Source of the DNA: Aquatica leii
Lineage: Eukaryota; Arthropoda; Insecta; Coleoptera; Lampyridae
NCBI GenBank assembly: GCA_035610365.1
Contig: CM069437.1
Span: 61,218,093-61,282,092 of the forward strand
Direction of reading: 5' to 3'
DNA length: 64,000 bases
Positions 55,690-64,000 of this stretch are shown one piece after another (positions within the stretch are counted from its first letter, which is position 1; every line of letters begins with the position of its first letter). Made by a program: the position numbers and the translations under genes. The notes under the pieces were generated by a model. The model worked only from the letters and a program-made list of their open reading frames with translations. It was not told the DNA's origin and ran no database searches.

Positions 55690-56600
55690 AGTGATATTCT
55701 TGCAGTCTCTCGATCTATCTTGTTACTTGTCCTTCCGGGTTACGAAACTGCAATAGCCATTTTAAAGCGGCGTGGTCCGCTCTCAATAAAATTTTTCGTT
55801 CATACAAATATTTGTAGAAATGTGCTAAGGACTTGACGACTGCTAACAGCTCACTCCTAGTCACTCAATAATTCCTTTCTGGCCTGGACAAAACCTTGCT
55901 AAAATACGCGATAACTTTTTTCTGTCCATCTTGAACCTGCGAAAGGACCGCGCCTATGGCTTATTGCTTACGTCCGTATCCAAAACAAATTTTCCATCTT
56001 CTCGGCAAAGTAACTAGGGCCTGTTTTAGTTGATGGAAAGCATTCTTGCAGTCTTCATTCCGTCTAAATTCTATTCTTTCTTTGGTCAATTTTGTCAAAG
56101 GTTTGGTAATATTGACAAATCCGGGTACAAATCGCGTACAACTCAAGAAAACTTCGGACCTGATGTTTCTCGATTGGTCTTGGCCATGCTTGCACTGCTC
56201 GGATTTTGTCTGGGTTAGCCTTTACTTCATCTCTAGATACGACGTGGCTGAGGAATTGCACTTCCTTCTTAAATACGTGGCACTTCCTTGGGGTCAGTTT
56301 GATATTAGCCCCACGTAGTCGCTGGAACACTTCTTTTAAGTTGTTTAAGTGTTCTTCAAACGACCTTCCAACAGTACCATTGAGAACGCCCATGGGCTAT
56401 TTGAAGGTTCAATCACGCCTTCTTGTTCCATATCCGTAATTATTTGTTTGGCTTTTTCTCTTTTTGCCAAAAGAAGTCTGCGTAGATGTTGTCGTATTGG
56501 TCAAGCGTCTCCGGTATTAATTTTATGCTTAACTACATTAGTTCATCTTTTCGAACCACTCTCCAGCGCAAACACATCTTGATACTGCTAGATCAACACC
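55690..56600 (-). pseudogene. Gypsy RT remnant and RNase H, RT core deleted
   Basis: EKAKQIITDMEQEGVIEPSN, the start of RT (near 56440), jumps directly to GRSFEEHLNNLKEVFQRLRG (56393 frame), which normally follows the catalytic YxDD motif. About 130 residues with the active site are therefore missing. The thumb (FLSHVVSRDEVKANPDKIRA), RFVPGFVNITKPLTKLTKER and KNAFHQLKQALVTLP lead into RNase H. Traces such as LLAVVKSLAHFYKYLYER and RADHAALKWLL appear in the 55700-55860 region. Stops and shifts are present. No polymerase function is possible. Confidence 0.75.
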
Positions 56601-56696
56601 TTAACTTTAGCCAGCTGGTCTTGGCTGAGTTTTTGACATTTAGAGGTAAGAATGTCCAATAGATGTTGTGGGCACTTCTTCGGCGACGTATCTTCA

Positions 56697-57335
56697 TTAG
56701 ATTTTACGCATCTCACAATTTGAGATACTGGCGTGCATTAGCCTATTAGTCTTCTTTTCCAACGTTACTGGATCTGAGTTGATATTTAAGATCCTTACCA
56801 ACATCGTATTTTTCACTCGTACTAAAGTTCTGCCAACGAGTAGTTCTTTTTCAACTAAGTTGCCCTCCATTGGTTTAATCGCGCGTATGTAGTCTTCCTG
56901 CAGATTTCCATCAAGGCGTGCCATCACCACATTTTTAGTCCTTGCAAGCAAGGTCACTTCTTCACTCTATAAGACTCACACGACTGCCTTCTCTGACGAA
57001 TGAAAAAGAATTTCTTCATTGTCATTCTTCAGGACATCGTTCTTCATATCCAAATGGAACCCATACTTCTTTATCACGCCTATTCCCGTGATGTCGGCTA
57101 CCAGTACATGATGGTCGAGTACTCCATTTCCCAAACCAATGGTTACTTTGACTTGTCCGTGAGTAGGTACTTCTTCGCCCGTCGCCGTTCAAAGTCGTAC
57201 TGTTACTGGTGACGTCTTCTCGTTTTCCAATAACATATCAGTAATTGAACACTTTTTCCATTGATCTTGCCATCGAGATAAATGCTATGCAATTGCTCCA
57301 TCGACGATGCCGTTTGAATGGTAATCAGCGGAGCA
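56697..57335 (-). pseudogene. Gypsy protease region, active site lost
   Basis: Traces read SIYLDGKINGKSVQLLI (near 57290), a site where the Asp-Thr/Ser-Gly triad would come next but CYWKTR is found, then EEVPTHGQVKVTIGLGNGVL and DHHVLVADITGIGVIKKYGF. The frame 56957-56697 (LVEKELLVGRTLVRVKNTML and VRILNINSDPVTLEK) is the spacer between protease and RT seen in 412/mdg1-like elements. The missing triad means the protease is inactive. Confidence 0.6.
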
Positions 57336-57434
57336 TGGCTCGTTGAGGTCGACTTTTGCTCGATTCGGTCGACTTGTTCTATTTTTCCGGGAACTTTTCT
57401 GGTCTTCTTTTGGGATTAGTACAGCGTCGTCGTA

Positions 57435-58583
57435 CGTGGCCCACTTCCCCGTAGTTCCAGCACGTCACTTCTCTTTCTCGACCTACTTGTTCCCGAACTA
57501 CACGTCGCACTATTTTTTCAATGCTTTCTTGTGTGTGCGAGGGTATTTCTGTAGCACATCGGAGCTTATGGCTGCCTCGGTGCGACGCCTGTTTTGCTGC
57601 TTTGAACTACAAAGCATGGGTTAAAGCGTCGTCTAACGTTTTCGGGCGAGCTAACTGGAGAGTCTGCTGGGTTTCGTTGTCTCGGACGCCATTTACAAAG
57701 GTTTGATTAGCCAACTACTCCAAAAAGGTATCTTGCGCTGTAGGATACGCAAGCCGTGTTAATCTGGCGATATCAGCCTCAAACTTTTGAAGACTTTTGG
57801 CAGATTTCTGAACCTGACTTTTAATTTTTGCTTGGTACACTTGTTGAAAATGAGCATCTCCATATTTCATTTCTAAACGTGAAATTAAGAGTTCGTAATT
57901 TTTTGCAGGTGGTCAGGAACAGTCTGTAAAATTTCAAGAGCTTCTCCACATAAAAACACTATTAAAGACGTCGCTTTTTTCTTATTGCTCCAATCATTAG
58001 CTGTAGCTGCGGCTTCAAACTGCTTGCAGGAGGTTGACCATGGCATTTTACCATCAAAATTTGGAGATACAACTTTAAACTTGTGAATGGTTTCTTTCCG
58101 ATGGTCCATTATTAAATCCTCACTCGTGAGACTTCCTTCATTGTGACAATTCATTTGGTTCATTCTTTCTTCAAGCAGTTGTATTCTTTTTCTCAATTTT
58201 TTCTCTAGTTTATCTTCTATGGTTTTTGAATTTTCTTTTAATTTTTGTTTTAATTTGTCTTCTACGTTTTCTATTTTGTCATTAACAGATTCGCAAATTT
58301 CTTCTTTTAAATTTAACAAATTTGTTTGGGTTTCTTCTTGATCAATTTTAATTTGGTTTTCTATGCTTGTTCGTATTTCTTCTTTTAAACTTCTAGAATT
58401 TTCCTCTATTGTCTGGGAAAGTTCGAACAGTTTTTCTTCCATTTTTCTAGAATTTTCTTCCATTTTCTGAGAATGTTTGGATAGTTTTTCTTCAGTTTTC
58501 TGAGAATGTTCGCCCATTTTTCTATTATTTTCCTCCATATTTTTATTCATCCATTGGAGAATTTCAAATATTTTCGCATCCAT
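57435..58583 (-). pseudogene. Gypsy gag with long coiled coil and one altered zinc knuckle
   Basis: The first frame (58583-57885, 232 codons) has about 150 residues of coiled coil made of repeating units like SQKMEENSRKMEEKL, then a capsid-like start FKVVSPNFDGKMPW and SLIVFLCGEALEILQTV. A one-base shift near 57890 leads to YELLISRLEMKYGDAHFQQV and, after two stops, to the nucleocapsid motif CWNYGEVGHVRRRC, in which the second Cys of C-x2-C-x4-H-x4-C is Tyr. The upstream ATG at 58583 fits the start. This is the 5' gene of the macro-domain element. Confidence 0.8.
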
Positions 58584-60269
58584 TATAGTATGATAACAAG
58601 TTACCGGCTTAAGTTATAACAACGAATAATAATTAAAAAAAAGTTTGATAACACTAAATTCTATAATGCCCGACACTAGTTTAACAAAATGGAACAGCTA
58701 GAATTAAACGGTATAAACAATCACGCGAACTAAAGTTTGATTATTTACGCAATGAATGTTTTTATTACGGGAGCGATATTAAATTACTTAACGGTATGTA
58801 CACTAAAATCGCGAACAGTTTGTTTATTTACACAATGCTATTCGATACCGCACACCTTACACCAATGTAACGATTGTTAAAACTAATTTGTTTATACTAA
58901 AAAAATGTACACGTCTATAACTAACCGAACTAATTAAATCTAAGGATATTTAATAAAAACACTAATTTATATCGCACTATTACTTACTCGAAAGATAAAG
59001 TCCGCGGATAACTTCAGTCTAACACTTATTGTTTACGTTAAAGTCACGTACGAGTTTAATTCGTCGTATTTATTTTGACACGCGTTAATAACTTATTTAT
59101 TTAAACAAAAATAATCTTCTTAACGCCGACTTCGAATTACTCAAATAACTGGCCTATGATTTGTTTGTACCGCATTTATACATTTTGGCAATCTTCTACA
59201 TCTTTCGGTGAACGTTTTGGAAAATGGACAACTTCGTGAAGGCTGTCGAACTTGAGAATAATTTCTCGAACGTTTCAGTATTGTAGTTTTGTATCTAACG
59301 ACTTAGAAATGTTTCAAATTTAGATAGCGATAATCCATGGTTTGATAATTAAAGGAACATTATTAATTGTTCATTGTTTTATTACAGCAACGATTAGACG
59401 TATTACCAAATAAATACTTTATTAACTCAAAGAACTGCATGCTCTGTAATTAGGATCACTATTGCGTATTTATACCAATACATGTTTGAGTTAAAGTGGC
59501 AGATTCTCGTTTTATTAATTGTGATTATTCGACGGTAAAATCACTATAATCGGTGTTGAGCTTTTGGTAAATAATTAATTTACAGCATCTTGTAGAGTCG
59601 AAATATTAACACCTTGAAATCACGTTTGGCCGTTGACTGGCATTTAAAACAAGCACGCAATAAAACAATATTTTTTGCAGTAAATAACAAAAGACTATAT
59701 TATATAAGTTAAACGGGTCTTAAATTTTTTTTAATAAAATATAATTAACACAACATTTTAGGAAGTTGTCCATTTAGGACTTTACATGAAAGTTTTAAAC
59801 TTTTCCTTCCTTTCTTAGAAAACTGTATCTATACAAAGTTAAGCAAGCTCATTGTCTTAAAAATAAGTTGCACCTTTTGTATTAGGTATAAAAGAAAGTA
59901 AGATTAACGCTTTACTTTTTTTCTAGTTAGAAGACATGTCGAATTCAACAATGAATCTTAGCACTAACTTATTTATATCCTATTTCTTTTAAAAGACAAT
60001 TTAAAGCTTATCCTTAAGCTTTAGTTTTCAATTAATGCCCATGACAGTTTTAGGACACCGCAGTTAGAATTCAATTAACTAACAGTTTCGAGAATATTAC
60101 ATCTACGTTTCGGGGCATTAAATTTTCCAAAATCGGCAAGTTCTTAATTAGTATTCTAACGGTTTATTCTTTATAGTTCAGCATGTATATACTCCTTTAT
60201 TTACATTTTACTACTTTAATTGTTTCTTATAATATATTACTCGATTTTAATGCAAATATTTATTTTCAG
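58584..60269. other. Intron or element leader; no gene seen
   Basis: The first part (58584 to about 58870) should be the leader of the Gypsy element on the reverse strand. The rest is AT-rich and ends in the splice acceptor of the host exon (TTTATTTTCAG at 60259-60269). No coding trace was seen. Confidence 0.45.
60259..60269 (+). promoter_or_regulatory. Splice acceptor of the host exon
   Basis: TTTATTTTCAG, with a T-rich tract upstream (ACTACTTTAATTGTTTCTT near 60211-60229). Coding composition starts right after it (TGTCCTGACAGCGGGCCCAG). Confidence 0.7.
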
Positions 60270-62345
60270 ATGTCCTGACAGCGGGCCCAGGGCCTCCAGA
60301 ATGCCTGCGGACGAAGACTATGGACGAAGACATAGTATACTTCCACATTCCGCCGCTTCTCCGGCTCCTGCTATTTCTAACGATCGTTATCAAGCCGCTT
60401 CACCGGCAGATCGTTTTCAACAAGATAGAAATGTTTCAAATGAAAAATCGGCACCAGCAGTCGAAAGATTGGATCCTCCTGAACGGTTCCAATCAGTTTC
60501 AGAACGTTTTAATACCGAAAGAAGTAGTTCGGATAGGTTACCGTCGGGTGAGCGATATCAAGGTGTTTCGGAACGTTATCCTCTTGGTGATTGCACGCAA
60601 ACAACTGTTTCAACGGAGCGCCTTGCACAAGCGCCGAATCATTGTCATAGTGCCGCGGATCGTTCCAATTTCCCGCCCGATAGGTATCAGCATTCGGAAC
60701 GTAGTCAGAAATATCCTGATAGGTTTACGCCAATTCAAAACATTGGGTCTTTGGATCGTTATCACAACCATGCTACGCCAATTGATAGATACTCTAGAAC
60801 TAACACACCGACTGATCGGTATCACACTTTATATACTGATAAGGAAAGGTGTAGTAGTAGTGCAGATAGATATACTCCCGTGGAAAAATATACCAACAAT
60901 GAGTCTTATAATAACACTGAAAGACATTCATCTCAAAACGTTAACACTTTGGGTCGACACACGCCAACTGAGAGACACAGAAGGAATCAAAATGAGCGAG
61001 ATCAATACTTTACTACCGCGGTACCACAAAACGCAGATGTTTATAAAAGAAGGGAACGGTCTAAGTCATCTGAAAGAAAATCATCAGATACTTTTCAAGG
61101 ACACGCCGAAAATTATAGTAGATACGGACACGAACCACCAGAAAGGTACACGGGCGATAGATTTCCAACAATTCCGTGTCCAGAACGTTTTGCTACACAA
61201 GACAGAACAGAAAGACCGGAACGTATTACTTTTTCTCAAGTACCTTATATGGCACCGCCGTCACCAGCACCAGCGGGCGATAGGTTTATTCCTCCTCCTC
61301 CTTTATCTCCTACAAATACACCTAGTCCAGACTGTTACGCTTCAAACACTTTTCCTTCGCCAACAAATTCAGTACCACTTCCTGAACGTTTTGTTCCTCC
61401 ACCGCCTTTGTCTCCTTCACCTACGGAAACGTTTTCGCCAAAAAAACAACGAGAAAGGTATTCTGACAGATTTTCTAATTCATCAAGTACAAACGATAGA
61501 TTTTCTCAATATCAACAAGAGAGATATAAAGATAGGGGACCGTATTACAATACAAATGAAAGATATCCGACACAACATCAAACGCTACACACTCATACTG
61601 ATAGATATGTAAATGTTCATGAACGTTTTAACACTAGTGAACGTACAACTAATCCGCCAAATCCACATGCGCCTGTTGAAAGATACACTCCACAACAACA
61701 GGAACCGTATTATCAATATGATCGATATCCAAAATTCAATGCGGCTAATATTAATTCTAGCGATCCTTATATGCGCCGCGATTTGGCTTTTCAGCATCAA
61801 TTTAGAGTTGCTGTTCCATTTCAACAAAATCCGTATCAGCGTATACGCTATATGGGAACTCCAAGTCGTACAAAATGTTGTCAGTATCAAGATTGCTATC
61901 AACTGTGTAAATCTAGCCCTTGTTCTAGCTCTAGTAGTTCAGTTACAAGTCAAGGAAAAGAAATACAAAAAGAACTAATTAGCAACAGTAATATACCGGA
62001 TGTTCAGTGCCAAAATTTAAATGGATACCAACAGGAAAAAGCTATACAATGCAATAATTTTCCAAATAAAGAAATTCAGTGTCCAAGTTTTCATATAACG
62101 ACGCGTACGGATAAAAAAGACGTTACATGCGCCGGATACGTTTCGCCAAATTTAAGAACGGGTAAAATACAGTGTAGACATGGAGTGTGTGCTAGTCCTA
62201 GTGTTGAATACGTCGGACAATCGGGCGGGAGACATGTTTGTGCAACGCCACCACCAAGAGGTAGTATTGGTTCGGTCGATGGATCTGTTTGTAGTGATCA
62301 GTGTTGTATTAGAAGATCTCAAAACACGTTAGCAGTAACTGTTTG
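60270..62345 (+). CDS. Host gene exon: Arg-Tyr/Phe repeat protein, unidentified
   Basis: The exon lies between TTTATTTTCAG (acceptor) and G|GTAAGT (donor, 62346-62351). It is 2,076 bases, a multiple of three; it starts with the third base of a codon and ends after two bases, so skipping it keeps the frame. The protein is low-complexity and probably disordered. About three dozen [DE]R[YFL] motifs recur every 10-20 residues (NDRYQ, PERFQ, SERYP, TDRYH). Two PPPPLSP proline runs follow (GDRFIPPPPLSPT and PERFVPPPPLSPS). A Cys-rich end contains KCCQYQDCYQLCKSSPC, HGVCASP, VCSDQCCIRR and LAVTVW. The TAA after W is part of the intron. I do not recognise the gene. The open frame before 60270 is intronic. 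Confidence 0.8.
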
Positions 62346-62351
62346 GTAAGT
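62346..62351 (+). promoter_or_regulatory. Splice donor of the host exon
   Basis: GTAAGT, the strongest form of the donor consensus, overlaps the apparent TAA stop. After it the sequence turns AT-rich and non-coding. Confidence 0.75.
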
Positions 62352-63550
62352 CTTTTCTAAAAATACGACGAAAATCGTATCTAAGAATTAATTACACTTC
62401 TATCTGTCTTAGATAAATTTAAGACAATAATGAACATGTCGGAGTAGTATATTTATATCTTTAATCTATAAAAGTATATAATTCTGGTCACGAACTAAAA
62501 TCAATAATTGCGTGTAGAAGTTGCCATCAGAATTCACTATCAGGAGGATTTTGACAGCAATTAATTCTTATAATATATAATTAAAACGTTTCCTCATTTC
62601 GGCGTGTCTTTCTAACGTAATAGTAATGGACATTCTTTATTGCGAATAAATCGAATTATAAAGATTGTTCTAATATAACTTGAAGGATTAGTAAAAAGTA
62701 ATTGTAGCGTTATTTCTACGATTAGAATTGATTTTATTATTAACCGTTTATTACACGTATAAATGCGCGATTTTGAATAATTTATTAGTTACGTATCTAA
62801 GATGATTCAATTTTCATTTGTTGAAAGTAAGACAACTTTTGCGTTATAAAAGTTAAATAAAATTTAAAAGTACGAATTATTGACGCATAGAAGTGGTTAA
62901 AAAACGGAATTTTTATTTATCTAAAAAGATATACAGCTTTTTACACTTTTGAAATGGACACTATTGGGATGTCCTAAACCGGTAGAGATACATAGCTGGT
63001 TAAATTACAAAAAAGCTGTACGTTTTCATTCTCATCAAGGATATAAACAGAAATTTGAGAAAACCTGGTTCTTTCCAAAAATATCTTGAAAAATCTGATG
63101 TACTTCGTTTTCTTATTCAATTCATATCTTTGTTATTACTTCATCATATTAGATCTACCAAATTTACATAAGTCGGTTTCGGCTATCTATTCAACGTTTC
63201 AAAAATTTTCTCGGCCTACTAGATGTTCATGTTTTCATTGCCAATTTTTATATTTCTTATAGCTGCGATTTTGTATATAATGCTGTTGAATAGAGAAAAA
63301 AAATTGAATTCAACGATGTAACACGCATGGATCATCTAGCTTTAAACTACATAATAACATCAATTTAAAAGTTTATTGTCCAAATCTATTTCCATGAAAT
63401 GACAAATTAATGAATTAGAGTTTTCGCTATCAGAACTGTTAAAGTTATCTCAAAATAGTAGTAACTGTTGTTTAGTGCTGTAAATAAACTTTATTATTCT
63501 TTATTTATTATTGTTGTTAAACATAGAGTTGTTTTTGGTAATTACTTATA
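62352..63550. other. Probable intron, no recognisable gene
   Basis: AT-rich sequence downstream of the splice donor, with a TATATATATATA run near 63582-63594 inside the start of the next element. No further host exon was recognised. Confidence 0.45.
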
Positions 63551-64000
63551 ATGCCAAAATATTCAGTTAATGAAAGACTAGATATATATATATAACGTTT
63601 ATATTCGAAGTCATCATCAGTGATTGCTTCGCGGAGTTTGCAGAATTGTCTCCCGAAAGAAGGCAACCAAACAGAACCATATTTCAACGTTTGAATATTT
63701 ACCAGAATGAGTTTGGTACTCTACACAACGTAAATCATCGTCCAGTAATTGAAACTGCAAATGAAATAAATGTGTTGGCACAAATTAGTATAAATCCAGA
63801 ATCTTCTCATAAGAAAATTGGTTTGGAGTGTAATTTATTAAAATCTAGGGTTCAAAAAATTCTGAGACACATAGATACTATGATTTCAAGTTTGAACTAG
63901 TACAAAACTTGCATCTACGAAACGCTTCCAGGAGACTCAAATTCTATTATTGCTTTCGTGATCAACTTGTGGAAGTTTTTGAGTATTCTATTAAAATACC
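63551..64000 (+). pseudogene. mariner-like (DUF4817) transposase, 5' part, cut by window end
   Basis: ATG at 63551 begins MPKYSVNERLDIYI and a stop. A shift leads to DCFAEFAELSPERRQPNRTI, FQRLNIYQNEFGTLHNVNHR and PVIETANEINVLAQISINPE, then the second helix-turn-helix SHKKIGLECNLLKSRVQKIL (to 63900). Traces of DSNSIIAFRDQLVEVFEYSI follow to the edge. This is the two-helix DNA-binding region of a mariner-type transposase, and the catalytic part would lie beyond 64000. It is a different, less decayed copy than those at 4265 and 30575. Confidence 0.75.

Larger units (their letters stand above)
53872..58583 (-). mobile_element. Ty3/Gypsy (412/mdg1-like) element with a macro domain
   Basis: The order on the reverse strand is gag with a long coiled coil, a zinc knuckle, protease region, RT remnant, RNase H, integrase and a macro domain. 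No LTR pair was found. 53471-53870 could hold remains of the 3' end; the 5' side near 58868 has a TACATTGGTGTAAGG-type stretch that may be an LTR/primer-site junction. The RT core is deleted and several nonsense codons break pol, so it cannot move on its own. The 3' part of pol (integrase end plus macro) is the longest open section. Confidence 0.8.

Noticed and set aside
55217-55836. Forward-strand open frames of about 60-105 codons
   Set aside because: They are antisense to the integrase and RNase H of the Gypsy element, whose reverse frames explain the sequence.
60220-60269. Use of the ATG at 60220 as the start of the host protein
   Set aside because: The segment encodes a hydrophobic AT-rich stretch that ends precisely at a TTTATTTTCAG acceptor, so it is intronic.
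60320-61612. A 430-codon open frame overlapping the host exon in another forward frame
   Set aside because: Its translation is a skewed I/L/R/H/V mixture, as expected from the shifted codons of the Arg-Tyr/Phe repeats. The splice sites and the conserved-looking composition fit only the 709-codon frame.

Overview
The window reads as AT-rich genomic DNA of an arthropod, most likely an insect. The support is the mix of transposon families (Penelope-like, Ty3/Gypsy, RTE-like LINEs, mariner/Tc1, hAT, piggyBac, MULE, PIF/Harbinger, a Crypton-like recombinase), spliceosomal exon borders and the absence of any prokaryotic gene layout. I see no rRNA, tRNA, CRISPR array or operon. Almost everything is transposon debris. 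Only one stretch looks like host coding sequence: a 2,076-bp exon at 60270-62345 with a clear acceptor and donor. The rest is probably intronic or intergenic.

Layout. 1-3064 is a frameshifted RTE-like LINE with an AAG-rich tail. 3255-3686 (-) is a Crypton-like tyrosine recombinase relic and 4265-4960 (+) a mariner-type transposase relic, both hidden from simple ORF calling. 5025-5517 holds an unusual interlocked inverted-repeat structure. 7050-7799 is a terminal-inverted-repeat (TIR) element with an unidentified coding relic. 11097-15330 is a Ty3/Gypsy remnant (LTR, primer-binding site, gag, scrap of pol) split by a nearly intact Penelope-like element (PLE, 11382-14268) with a 12-bp target duplication. 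15629-21300 holds two copies of an unnamed repeat and two mariner-type relics. 24193-27070 holds a Tc1 tail, a FLYWCH/MULE relic and a hAT-type non-autonomous element. 27870-34686 holds two inverted copies of a palindrome-ended repeat, one interrupted by a TA-flanked mariner-like element.

From 35260 to 40000 there are a LINE tail, interleaved MADF and PIF/Harbinger pieces, a PLE fragment and a piggyBac relic. 43180-46830 is a LINE (ORF1 plus endonuclease) next to another PLE fragment. 48605-49592 is a Tc1 element with both TIRs. 49905-53470 contains two PLE fragments in opposite orientation, one split by a GTF2IRD2-like hAT. 53872-58583 (-) is a decayed Ty3/Gypsy element whose integrase is followed, in one 320-codon open frame, by a TARG1/OARD1-like macro domain that keeps both catalytic residues. 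This is the most unusual gene in the window. 63551-64000 is the start of another mariner-type transposase that runs off the end.

The elements do not act as one pathway. They form a stratified record of nested insertions. Retrotransposon breaks are described but no repaired sequence is given. Boundaries of decayed elements are estimates made by eye.
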